The notes under the pieces were generated by a model. That model was not told the DNA's origin and made no database searches. It worked only from the letters and a program-made list of their open reading frames with translations. The translations under genes were made by a program, and so were the position numbers. A DNA stretch of 64,000 nucleotides from Membranipora membranacea (taxonomy: Eukaryota > Bryozoa > Gymnolaemata > Cheilostomatida > Membraniporidae): positions 8,122,001-8,186,000 of the forward strand of contig OU612072.1 of assembly GCA_914767715.1 (NCBI GenBank), read 5' to 3'. Shown one piece after another: positions 11,808-22,769 of this stretch (position 1 is its first letter; every line of letters begins with the position of its first letter).

Positions 11808-13474
11808 CTAGCTGCCCAAACACAGTTTTTTAATCTCTAACACAACAGCCTGACCATTCACCAATAACATCCTATCAACGATCCCATAAAAACCAGCACA
11901 CAACACAGCAGCACCCTTATTGATCGTTTTTCTCTTGACAACTTCACCACGTATTACCTTGGTGAATATCACTCTCTGATCCTCCATCTGCAAAAATGTA
12001 GCAAAACACTTGTGAAAATTTTGAAGTCGTTTCACAGCATAGTTCTTGTAACAAAATCTAGCGTCAATCCTCGGATTAATTGATTGATAGAGGCAAAGGA
12101 CTTTCCATCAATAAACGCAGATACAGTTTTGGCATTAACCTTGAAAACAGCTAGATATTGTTAACGCTCAGGCGCATAGTGGTCTCAGCTATTATCCTCG
12201 TAATTTTTTTACTAGTATATATTTAGATGTTATAATCAAGGTTACATATGCCCTGTGGAACAACAACAAAATTTGCAAGACTAAAATCTATGCCAATTTC
12301 TATTCTATTTAATGATTGGGATATGTCAATTAGAATCATACACTGTTAGAAGATTACAAAATACACAAAAAAAAGTGTGAAGAGAAAAGATACTTGTGAA
12401 AAGATAACTCACACATTCTGTGAGCTCTTCCGGTCGTATGTGGCACATTGCCAAGTCCTTTGGTTTACCAATGATTTCATCTACCGCTGTAGGCCGTGTG
12501 CTGCTTGTACTGCACTGAGCTCGATTGTCTATTTTCCTCATGAGCTGCAGTTAATAAAATGATGGAAACTATGAATGAATTGTTTTCAGAATTTCTGGGC
12601 CACGACATCTTCAGTCACTTTAAATTTGATATTCATACAGCCAATTTTTCAGTCCTCTTACTTTATGTGCTCATGTTAAAATGTATAAATTAATCCTGAT
12701 ACTGATACAATGATAGCCACTATCATGCCTGAAAATTTGGTGGTACGAATAAGGATTAGTTCAGTAATCACCCAGGTATCTAAGCCTGAATGCTTAACTT
12801 GCAGGACTATTTGGGGTGCTAACTCTAACATTTAATTGTTGTTTACACCTTCTCAAGAGATTCATGCTGTTTTAAAACATGACTATACCGATGACCTTAT
12901 GGTGATAAGCTTTTGGAATGATAGTGTGAGAGATATTTTGCTGAAATTTAACTCATAAAATAGAGATGTAAACAAACTTGTTTTTGGAGGATTTGTGTTG
13001 GAATCGTTGTAACCATACCTGTCCTGCTATATCTCCCTTGTTATTAGACACCTGTCTCCCTTCTTGACCGTTTTTTCGCTCAAAAGAAAATGCCCAGTAT
13101 CTGAAATGTATAATAATATAAATTGATACAATCAATAAAGGTCTTTGCACTGATATTATGGTGCTAATGCTTGCCTACTGGTTATCATAGCTAATAAAAA
13201 CCTGGGGTGGTCTACTGATAATGTAGTAATCAAGTGTTTTTCTGAGCTAATAACCATATATTGTTTGATTATGCAGTAGATTCAGCAGTATTTTTCCCGC
13301 ATATAAAGTAAAGTATAAACTCACACATGGGCTGGTCCGAAACGGCGTATAGTAGCTGGTAAGTGGCAGGCCATATGAAAGTTTTGTGGACAGTCATTGT
13401 ATGTTCTAATGTATCTTCCTAGAGAAAGCTGAAGTAGCCCAGCTGCTCTGCAAATATCTGTTTCTGTGACTGAT
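11808..13474 (-). CDS. DUF4218-type, CACTA/EnSpm transposon-related protein (C-terminal exons)
   Basis: Four minus-strand exons splice in frame: 13325-13474, 13019-13100, 12413-12544, 11808-11987 (stop TAG). The first contains NFHMACHLPATIRRFGPAH, the second YWAFSFERKNGQEGR with SNNKGDIAGQ, the third LMRKIDNRAQ and RPTAVDEIIGKPKDLAMCHI, the last VIFTKVIRGEVVKRKTINKG and LLVNGQAVVLEIKK. H-L...I..FGP.H.(F/Y)W.F.FER.NG...N..I..QLMR is the DUF4218 signature that accompanies CACTA-type transposases. The motif runs unbroken across two introns (GPAH-V-YW and IAGQ-LMRK), which confirms the splice sites. About 180 residues are visible. The transposase core upstream was not found; the first exon enters in phase 2, so at least one further exon is expected above 13474. 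Transposon remnant or domesticated gene are both open. Confidence 0.7.
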
Positions 13475-13959
13475 CTGTTAAAGATAAAATCTAACAAAAA
13501 TAAAATCTGCTGACATTCCCTGTACCGCATCGCTTGGATGCCGTTTCAATTTCAGCCGCAGAAAGCCGCAATGTTATAGAGCTCACATTGTTCCTGTGAC
13601 ATGGAAAGAAAATGCAAAATGATACCACGTATCTACCGTTGATCAGCTTATCACCTAAATCCCTCCATCGATACCTTTAGATACACTTGCACCAAAAATT
13701 GCTATATAGTTCCATATGATGAAGCATTGACAATATAATAGTCGTACAAAGTGGCAATGATCGAGATGGAACTCCATGCCTTATGCCTGATATCCCAAAC
13801 GATGATTTATCGAATTAAACTGGAAAAATGCTAGCTTTCATCATCATGGAATTTATTGCTGTTATGCACCTTGATGTAACATGTGGAGATGATAATCTCT
13901 TTCTCTCTCCCCCTGAGCACAACAAGTTTTAGGCCTTGTCTTAGTCAACACACTAACAT

Positions 13960-14280
13960 TCTGTAATCATGTTGACTATAATATATCTCACTGCTCCCAT
14001 ACTTAGTGAGATATCTCAAATCATGAGCATTGATAGCGTTGGCATGAAAACCTTCTAAGCAGCTATTATTAAGTCTGTAGTCGCCTACACCTGCCCTGCA
14101 CTGTACAATCTGCTATCAAACACCAGCAAAACAAGACTGAGAGGATCCAAAGCTCTGCCACTCCTATTATGCTGCCATTCCCTGACGACTCTCAACAGAG
14201 GCTTGACAATCTAGCACTACCAACCATCACTTTCCTTCAAACTGATTTGCAACAGGATTATGAATCCAAATAAAAAAGAA
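13960..14280 (+). mobile_element. LINE 3'-end fragment
   Basis: A decayed frame around 14100-14270 reads RIQSSATPIMLPFPDD, QRLDNLALPTITFLQTD, which resembles the C-terminal part of LINE reverse transcriptases (R-x-Q-x-x-A...L-x-L-P-T/I). Stops interrupt the rest. Short and old. Confidence 0.4.
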
Positions 14281-14857
14281 CATTTCCAATCATCTGTGAT
14301 CATGTCTACTGTGCAGAAGGAACACCCTGCAAATATGACTACGTCATTATTTTATGTTCTAACAAAAATATTATTTACATGAAATAAGAGACAAAACCAT
14401 AGCAGAGAGAAATCAACGGAGCTTTGATAGTACAATCAACTGTATCTACTGCTAGAAAACACTGCATACTAGTGAATCTTTACGGTTATGTGAATTATAT
14501 TTTAGTACAAATTGCCGTTATCGTTGCAAAGAGTTTTTTTCATTGGCAGTCAAAAATATAAGAAGAAATCCATCCCTAGAACTGAGTGCTAATAAAAATA
14601 ATTGATAGTAAAATACTTTTCTATTAACTTTATTCATCATGCAGAATCACAAAGGTTTGAGGAAGTGAACATAAGAGTTTATATAATGTACCAATTGGTA
14701 GCGACCTTGTAATATAAAGTGAGCAGAAAATTTCACAAGCGCTGAGGATGTAACAAGATTTTCCATTTTAAGCTGAAGCTAATTGCATCTGATAATATAA
14801 TACTCCACTAGCGTGGTGCTTAATGAATCAACTATAATTAAAAATTTCCATCCGATG

Positions 14858-14859
14858 TA

Positions 14860-14939
<80 letters not shown>
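14858..14939. repeat. (GATT)n / (CAAT)n microsatellite, tail of the adjacent LINE
   Basis: About twenty perfect GATT repeats on the plus strand. On the minus strand it lies at the 3' end of the LINE at 15045-16148, so it is probably the tetranucleotide tail with which that element ended, later expanded. Confidence 0.85.
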
Positions 14940-14941
<2 letters not shown>

Positions 14942-16148
14942 ATTCTATCACTTACATAAAATAATATGTTGAGAGATAAGGGTGTTCATACTGAAAAGGA
15001 GCCAGCACATACAAGGAAAAATAAGATTAAACACTGATGGATGATTAAAAGAGAATATCATTTAAAATATGGATAGCGTGCCTCAAAAAACAGTCTGTAC
15101 CAAGGGCACTTCTGTGTTTAATTGTTCGATACCTGCCTGAGGGGCATTTAGCAAGAAAGTTGTTCATAAAGTGGTCATCGTCATGGATATATCGGAGGGC
15201 AAGTGTTTTGGTACGCTTAGTCATAAGGCTGTCGAGATCATCTTCTTGGAGTTTGAGCTTTGAGGCCTGATCAAAAAACTTTCTCAAACGTTTCTGGTCT
15301 TTAGCAAAAATAGTAGTGTATAATACTGGTAAACAATAAGTGAGCAGGGAAACAATAAAACTTTTAAATAACATAGTGGCAAGGGGTATGGTGCTAAGAT
15401 GTACAAAAATCCTGACAATATACATTCGCTGCTCAGCTTTACTCATAACAGACTGAATGTGTTCTTCAAAGCGCAGCTTTTGATCTAACATAATACCAAG
15501 ATAAGTGACTTTGTCACAGATAGTAATGCTTTCACCATTTAAAACAGTAGGAGGGGTATAGGGCTTAGTTCGTTGAGTAGAAAATAATATTTCCTGAGTT
15601 TTGCTGGCATTCAATAAAAGATCATAATCAGAACATTGCTTTGAAATCCTGTCTATCTCGTTAAAGTATGAGTTTAGATCTTGTTGATTGGAAATGCAGC
15701 CAATGATACAGGTGTCATCAGCATACTTGATTATGGTAACATTGCTCAATTCAGATGTAATCCGGTCCGTATATATGGAAAACAAATGAGGACTTAAAAC
15801 GGAGCCTTGAGGTGTACCAGTGTTTGTCTTGATGGGTCGAGATAGATTGCCGTCTACCATAGTTCTTTGTACTCTGTCACTGAGAAAGCTAGATATCCAC
15901 TCAGTGACTGCAGAGTCGAGGTGCTGGAGTTGTGATATGAGATTGGAGACATTGATTGTATTGAAGGCTGACGAAAAGTCTAGAAATAAGCATCTTGCAT
16001 AATTGGTGGCTAGTTTGTCTATGAAAGTGGTTACTGTGGTAGTCAAGCAGAGAATGGCATCTTGTGTAGAACGGTCTGATCTATAGATAGGTCTACTTAC
16101 ATTATGCTCAGCATCCTGTCTGCAAGATTTACAGAAGAAATAGACCAA
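14940..16148 (-). mobile_element. 5'-truncated LINE with intact RT palm
   Basis: An uninterrupted frame of 367 residues covers the reverse transcriptase from the fingers onward: LFLDFSSAFNTI (residues 54-65), GTPQGSVLSPHLF (111-123), KYADDTCIIG (141-150, both catalytic Asp present), then the thumb and a C-terminal tail ending CPSGRYRTIKHRSA and LRHAIHILNDILF. The endonuclease and the start of the RT are missing, as expected from 5' truncation on insertion. About 100 bases of 3' UTR and a (CAAT)n tail follow (14858-15044). The open frame implies a fairly recent insertion. The same family is seen at 61120-61712. Confidence 0.9.
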
Positions 16149-16149
16149 C

Positions 16150-17080
16150 CAAACTATAGCTAGTCACTTGTCACTGATTAATGGTTGACGGACTTTGTGA
16201 CCTGATATTGTGACCAAGCAGGACACTCAACATCCTTGTTAGCAAAGGAAATGAAATTAAAAATAATCAATATAATTCAACCACAAGCACATGTTCGGTT
16301 TCCCAGTCTAATTATCTTTGGAATGAAAACAATATAATATTTATGAGATAATGTTGATACAAAACAATTCTTTTTCAATTTTCAGTTTCATTGCCGGTGA
16401 CTAACAAATTTACAAATAACTTGAGTTTAACTAATGATTAAATAAGCTGTATTTGGAAAGAAATCTTTCAAAATCAGATTATGCCTGGTCTTGTCATAAG
16501 TGGGGGAAGGTAGTGATATGAGACGAGTTCTCCACAGAACTGCTAACTGATAGACATCATTCCCAAAAATACCTGGACCATATTTTTGTATAAATATCTT
16601 GCCCTTGTTGACTCTAGGATGAGTGTGATCCAAACATCGTAGCGGTTAACTTTTAGTGATTTCAATTTTGTCATAGTTTGAAATGTGTGCGATTTATTAA
16701 AGAAGGTATGTTTTGAACATTTATTTAACTATAGCAACCACAATAGTACTGCTACCTCAATTTGGGTTTGTTAGTTTGCAAGGATCTTGTCTGTCTAGCA
16801 AAGTTATAGGGGCGACAGGTACTTTTGTCGTCGATGGACTAAGACAATTTTTAGGGAAATGACCACCAAAGAGGCATACAAATCTCACTTTCCATTTCAT
16901 ACAACTGCAGGGTAAAATGACAAAGTTAAAGCAAATAGATATTTTTGAATACATACAGGTCTCTTATCGCTGACAGTGTCCAAAGAAAATCAAGGTTGAT
17001 AAAGAAAAATCTTCTAGCATAGGAAGATTCATACATGAGCCTTCTAACTAAATGATAGCTTCCACTATGACACTTGTGAG
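16150..17080. other. No gene recognised; weak minus-strand open frames
   Basis: Two minus-strand frames (16427-16633 and 16757-16954) have no clear family. The second has CLFGGHFPKNC, faintly like a zinc knuckle with one Cys missing, and lies upstream of the LINE in its own orientation, so remnants of a LINE ORF1 are possible. Confidence 0.3.
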
Positions 17081-17199
17081 GAACGGAAATTTTCGTCCTG
17101 CATATACTTTAAGAGAGTATATGCTGTGAGGAACGGAATTGGTACTATCCTATACTAATGTATATTCTGTGTACTATTAGTATGTATAGTTGTTCTATA

Positions 17200-17720
17200 A
17201 CCGTCCTACTTTTAAATTTGGTTCTAACTATGGTTCTAGTAATGGTTATAAATCTTGCATTCAGGACACTTCTAAATGTCACTTTATTGTTTTATAATTT
17301 ATTTGGAGTTACCTCCTCTTTCATGCACTGAAGAAAGACAAGATCGCTCAAATCTATTGAAACGTGGTTCCAATTGGTAATACTAGCACTCTGGTGAGTA
17401 CGAGGTATTTAACTTATTAATTTCTAGTGACGAACAGCTGGTTCCCACTACTCCACAAAGTAATTTATTGAGCCTGGCCTTTTCTTAGCTTCACTAGAAG
17501 TTGCCGTCAAGCTGTTTAAGAAAGGTTCCTGCCGATAACCTGCTAAGACCCCTGTCTTGTTCTAACAGTAAAACTCTTGATGAGTTTTGAGACAATGCTC
17601 TTGCACCAAAAAGTCAATATTATCTTTAGATGTTAGTACGACACAATCACTATTTATGAATGTGTTCAGGTGCGTTTGATATTTTTGTTATTCAACTTAG
17701 GTGACTGATTTTAATTATGA
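17200..17720. repeat. Dispersed repeat, partner of 47260-47880
   Basis: Shares blocks in the same order with 47260-47880: GAGTTACCTCCTC / GAGTTGCCTCTCC, ACAAGATC.CTC.AATCTATT, GGTTCC.CTAC..CACAAAG, AAGAAAGGTTC.TG.CGATAAC, GACCC.TGTCTTGT, CTATTTATGA / CTATTCATGA. The copies are around 65-70% identical, so old. No coding. It might be part of an LTR element, but I could not find paired LTRs. Confidence 0.55.
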
Positions 17721-18049
17721 GCACCTACTTGATCTCTGTATAGTGCCTGGAAGCCCAATCAGGTAATCAAGGCGGTGAATCAGTATCACAGGCCTCTCAG
17801 CCAAGTTAAATTAGCTTAAGACTCCAACCCAATTTCTAATGAAGGAAAGAGGTATCAGTCTGTGGTCACTCTAAAATTGATGTTCAAATTCTCTATTCAA
17901 TGTTGAATTAATGTTTCACAGATTAGAGGTATCTTATCTTAAATCAGTAGCGACCTACTTCTTTAAAACACAAGAATCTAATCCTAAACTATTATTCTGG
18001 AACTTAATATATTTAACCCCCAAGCAGATATGACTACTACTTTTTACTG

Positions 18050-18292
18050 TCCTGCTTTTAACAGTAGTTCACAATGATACTTATCTATGATTCAAACTCA
18101 ATATGATTTCTGACTTGATATGAGCACAGTACGCGAATTACCTGCGTTTGACTGTGGGTCACAATGATTTCCGACTTGATATGAGCACCGACGCGAATTA
18201 CCTGCGTTTAACGGTGGGTGACAATGATTTCCAACTTTGATATGAGCACCGAGGCAAATTACCTGCGTTCAACGGTGAGTTACAATGATTAA
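18050..18292. repeat. Tandem repeat, unit about 61 bp, 3-4 copies
   Basis: Repeated blocks GACTTGATATGAGCAC, GCGAATTACCTGCGTTT and GGTCACAATGATTTCC recur every 60-63 bases, with a more diverged copy at the left. Confidence 0.7.
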
Positions 18293-18299
18293 ACCTCCT

Positions 18300-19920
18300 A
18301 AAGTTAATTTTGAATCATGTTTCAGAGTGTTGTTATAGTAACAATTAATCACGACTTACTTCAGTTGATTGCAAAAATGTTTTATAAACTCTTAGTGAAT
18401 TTGACCTAACGCCTGAGTACCTGATGAACTGTCCCGAATTACTTCGCCAAATACTATATGCATAGAAATCAACTACAACAGTTTATTCACTAAAGTTATG
18501 GATTATTGTCTTGATAATTATAAAAAAATGATAATGTAATTCAAATGATACTCACAGTATATTAGTCCTCGGACTCCACTTTAGCTTCGGCGTTCTAACA
18601 AAGATCTCTGATTTAAAGCTAGCATTTATTAAATCAAAATATAATATCTTTTACTAGCTATGTAAAAAGTTGACTGTGCTGCTCAAAGAATTAAACTGTA
18701 CTGATTTACTGTTCAAAATTTCGGCCTTTATATAGGTGCCGATTTTTGTGCTGACTCTGCTTGTTGTTGTCTGATTAGCTGTCAGCGGATTAGTGGATTA
18801 GTGTCTCTTGTGGCTTAGTTATATGAAACTGTTCTTTGGTCACGTCACGTGGTATATTGCTGCTGTTCCTCAGTCTACCCTCTGGAATTTATTGTTCTAT
18901 TTTTGGATTTTTGGGCTGACTTTGTTGTTGTTACTCCATGATTTATTACTTCCGTGTCACCCTATAGTTTACTTGGTACTAAGTACTATGACGTAATGGA
19001 AAACCAAATTACTGCGTCACTGGAATTCCTATTCTTTGACCGGATTAGCATGCTCCGGTTGTCTTTGTTTCATCTTTGATGGATCACTTCTGCGTCTCTC
19101 TGCTCGTTGTTTATGCTTGTGATTACTAAATACCATGGAGGTCACTGGGTGCATTTGTTTTCATATCTATCTGTACCCTCTGACTTCTGCGGCTCAAAGC
19201 ATATAACAACATATCTCGAGTGCCCATTTTTGGTACTGACACACTTCCCTACATTCAGTTAATCAAAGTTTCATATGTTTATACTCATTGATAATTTATC
19301 GAACTATTTTTGATTCTTTGACGACATTAACAATTAGACTTTTTCATTATGCTAGTAGACAAACCTTGAATTCACTTCATTGCATTTGCTTATTTGAATT
19401 TGTTTCTAAGGTTTCCTATAGATCATGTTGACTTGCGTCAGAGCAATAAGCCATAGAACACACAAAATTGATATTATTTAAAGCTAAGACTTTATCAAGA
19501 TTTACTACGGGAAGAGGTCGATAACTGGACCAAAGTGACATATTATTAATAGCATTTGGCCTAAACATGACTTATCAACTTCTTTAGTGATCAATTAACA
19601 TATCCTTCAGGATCAAACTTACGCATATCAATGGTAGGTAATAGTAGATTGCATATGGAGACCATGCAAAGTTTCCAATGACTCAAAATTTTTAAACTCT
19701 GGCGTATTATTGCTACCAGGTAAGGATTGTAAAAATGTGCAAACCAAGATACAGGTGTATGTATAATGACTGTTTTAGTTCAGAAGGGAGGGTCATTCAT
19801 CTTCAAGCAAATGACTTGAGGTAATTAGGATACCAATAGACAGGGTTTCATAAAGTACCACAGATGTTCAAAGATCTTCCTGATTGATCGAAGAATAATT
19901 TAGAGTAAAAGTTTTGATTG
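18300..19920. other. No gene recognised
   Basis: AT-rich with one TATATAGG box near 18731 followed by pyrimidine-rich sequence. No coding exon could be tied to it. Part of this may belong to the same repeat as 17200-18292. Confidence 0.35.
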
Positions 19921-19945
19921 ATTGGCTGATTCCATGATATTTTAC

Positions 19946-19953
19946 TATAAAAG
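19946..19953 (+). promoter_or_regulatory. TATA box upstream of the 20275 signal-peptide gene
   Basis: TATAAAAG. A start site near 19976 would give a short untranslated exon ending at 20020 with the donor GTAAGT, followed by an intron to the AG at 20204-20205. Confidence 0.55.
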
Positions 19954-20205
19954 GCTGTGCCTCAATAATGAAAATCATTCACAGTGTAGACAGACGATCA
20001 ACAGATATCTCTCACAGCAAGTAAGTCTTAATTTGACCGAAATATTTCAAAGGTTCACTCATATTTGAAAAAAAGTGTGTTTCTATAGTTTCCGAAAATA
20101 ATTTCTCTTTGTTAGTGTGATAAGTTGCCTTTAACTATCTGTTATTTGTATACTTTTAAGCCAACCTCTATAAATAAATAAATAAATAAATAAATGAATC
20201 TTTCA

Positions 20206-20600
20206 GCTATGGTATCCCTATGTCCGCGATAATTTACAATTGATATTATTTTCTTTTTTTGCTACAAACTCATTATGAATATCAACGTTGCTGTCCTTCT
20301 TTCTGCTCTGTTAGCTATGGCATCTGCAACAATGTGAGTTAATATTTGTGATATTGGATTATAATTTTCACTGTTTGTACGTTCATAGTTTTTGACATTA
20401 CCTATATGTATTTGTGATATTGGAATATAATTTTCACTGTTTGTACGTTCATAGTTTTTGTCATTACCTATATGTATTTGTGAATCTTCTATTAGTTTGA
20501 TCGGTTATGATTGAGAATGCTTGTATTTTAGCAACCATAGGGCATGTGCCATTCAAACGAGAGGTGTTCGAAAACAGCATAAAAATCCATAGACCCATAC
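20206..20600 (+). CDS. Small secreted protein gene, reading frame uncertain
   Basis: A TATA box (19946), an untranslated exon with GTAAGT donor (20021) and an acceptor (tctttcag, 20205) lead to ATG 20275. The first coding exon (20275-20333) encodes MNINVAVLLSALLAMASAT, a clear signal peptide, and ends at GTGAGT in phase 2. The best acceptor downstream (gtattttag, 20531) joins in a frame that stops after about 20 more codons (TINHRACAIQTRG..., TAG near 20594), giving a 39-residue product. The other frame of the same exon stays open to 20728 and contains NVLCDFCTPSDPWILCYMQK, more like a secreted cysteine-rich protein, but no acceptor in the right phase exists. A one-base frameshift or sequence error is possible. 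It neighbours the cysteine-rich cluster but lacks its motifs. Confidence 0.45.
20343..20482. repeat. 66-bp tandem duplication in an intron
   Basis: A 66-base unit (TATTTGTGATATTGGA... to ...CATTACCTATATG) is present twice with two or three differences, plus the start of a third copy. It lies directly after the signal-peptide exon of the 20275 gene. Confidence 0.85.
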
Positions 20601-21026
20601 TGATAGAAGAAACCAAGAATTTAACTGAAAATGTTTTGTGTGATTTTTGTACACCATCGGACCCTTGGATCTTGTGCTACATGCAGAAGATTGTCTCTCG
20701 CACATTAAAGAAACCAGGGCATCAATGAAGAGATTAAACTCTGGAACGTTTTAATCCTATACACTGTAATTGACTGAAGAGTAACGGTTTAAAAAGTACG
20801 ACCACTTTAATTGAATCTACCAAAAATAATGTCTAACAAATTTTCAAGCAAGAATGGCCATATATTATGTAGTGAGGCTGAACTTGCAGGATTGATACCA
20901 TATATAATTGCCAATATATTGCAAGCATATGTCAATTCCCAAATGTAGTAGATAATGCTTTATTTTACTGAATGACAGTCTCTAGTTCCGATGTGCCAGT
21001 GAATGTGTAACTTGCTAGCTGAGAAA

Positions 21027-22349
21027 ATGAAGGTTGCTGTGTACATGATTGCCTACACACTTGTAGGGCTGACTGGAATATCATCACAAGTAATATATAC
21101 ATTTTATTATGTTGTTATTTTGTACAGATTTGGATATTTATCAGTATCATACATGTGATTTTTCACACGCCTCGGATCTAACTTGTTCTACATTGATGTC
21201 GCCTTAAATCAGAATATATTGAAAAAAAGCCTTACCAAATAATATGTTACTGACCAAATTAATTTGTTTTATTCAAAACAAATTTTGCAGGCATCTGCAT
21301 TGGATGTTCAACGGAGAGCAATTCTAAATATTGTTCCTAGTGTCCTTCCGCCTCCACCTCCACTTTCAACTCAACCTCCGATTGAACGATGCCCTCCTAC
21401 AACGTGCGACTACCCATGGCATTGTTGGAAGACTGTGTCTGTGGTTAAATTCACTGTGAGTTAAGAGCCTGTGTAACTTATTGTTCATGATTAAGTAATA
21501 TTCTTTGACTGCATAACCTAGCCTTGGTCATTCTCAACAGATATTAGTGATGGATTCACGATTGATGTTCTTCTAACAATTTTTTCCGTTCCAGTTCAAG
21601 TTTATTTATTTGAGTGTCAAAGGATGCGGTCAGCTTGAATTTACAACATTTCACCAATGTTACCAAACAGCTTCATGAGTGTAGTTTCCTAAATTAACAA
21701 CATCAACATCTAGTGCCTTAGCCTAGGACCTTACTTATTGGTACAGATGATGCCAAATTTTGGGTAAGATTGATCCTTATTTTCAGCCTTTGAGTAGTTT
21801 TAGAACAAATTGCATGTGATGCAATGCCAAAAGGGAATTCTCAATTTGATTGGATGTGTTTTGGTATCTCAGTTATCCCTAAGAGTTAAGAGCTTATCTC
21901 CACATGAATTGTTACCATGCGAGACCATATATAAATAAACTGAATCAATTTAACTGCCTTTACACAAGGTGTGACCTGCAGCCGCAACGGTGACTCAAGA
22001 TACTGCTAAAACCTGAATAGACGGCTTTCTGAGCTCCAATTTAAGCCTCATTATTTTTATCCTATTATTATTTTCAAGATATGCTCATTTCATCTCCTTT
22101 TTCCTATGCTTCACAGGGTTAAAAAAGTACCAAACTGGAGAGAAACAGGTAATCCTTTGTCTCATTATCCAACATATTTATTCACAGTTGGCTGATGGTA
22201 CAAAATGCTATGGGTGTCTAGAATGTGTGCCTGAAGGTCCATCAACACCTGGACCACCGACGCCTGGACATATACATGTGCCTGAACCTGAGCGCCCATC
22301 TACGGCTGGACCTTTCCACCATTCTATGATAAGACTAAGACTAGGATAA
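21027..22349 (+). CDS. Secreted cysteine-rich protein, gene A (129 aa)
   Basis: Exons 21027-21089, 21291-21455, 22188-22349, all phase 0 with GT-AG borders. Exon 1 encodes the signal peptide MKVAVYMIAYTLVGLTGISSQ-like sequence (21 codons). Exon 2 begins ASALDVQRRAILN, has a proline run, then CPPTTCDYPWHCWK. Exon 3 opens LADGTKCYGCLECV, followed by a Pro/Gly/Thr-rich tail (PSTPGPPTPGHIHVPEPE) and the stop TAA. The six cysteines follow C-x4-C-x5-C-x16-C-x2-C-x2-C. QRRA could be a propeptide cleavage site. Exons 1 and 2 are very close to those of gene B (26045), including the intron start GTAATATATAC, so the two are tandem duplicates. Function unknown; the cysteine spacing distantly recalls antistasin-type inhibitor domains, which is inference only. 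Confidence 0.75.
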
Positions 22350-22715
22350 TGAGGAACAGTGAGTAAAGGAATTATTTATATAGAGCCCATCCTCCTGAGA
22401 AGTGAATTTGACTTTCAACATCTCATGATAACATAATAAATGATATTCAAAGCAATTCTGGTGTAGCCTTAACAATGATTGTATTCATATAGTAGAGGCA
22501 GTGCCTTGGGATTATACAGAAAAACAATATCCAAACCGTTCATATTCATCATTATCACCATGGTATCTATAGTTTTTACCTGAGAAATATTTTAGCTGCT
22601 GATACCTTGAATCATACTGCATGACTAGAGAATGCCTTTGGTCTGGGGGCAGTCTACAAATGATATGTCTGCATAACGGATCAATAATTATGATTATTCT
22701 TTGTTTTGTTTACAG

Positions 22716-22760
22716 CGATTGGATGGTAGGAAGTGCCATGACTATGAATGTCTAAAATGA
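22716..22760 (+). pseudogene. Relic fourth exon of gene A (second L-DGT module)
   Basis: After a good acceptor (tttgtttacag) a short frame reads RLDGRKCHDYECLK and stops. It matches the L-x-D-G-x-x-C...C opening of the family's last exon. Gene A's exon 3 now stops with TAA TGA just before a donor-like ACA|GTGAGTAAAG at about 22356-22361, the same donor context as in gene B. This suggests gene A once had a second module like gene B and lost it by a stop. Confidence 0.5.
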
Positions 22761-22769
22761 GTGATCTCT

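Noticed and set aside
17081-19253. Solo LTR with TGTGAGGAACGG ... CCCTACA ends
   Set aside because: Ends are only loosely complementary and no matching target duplication was found.
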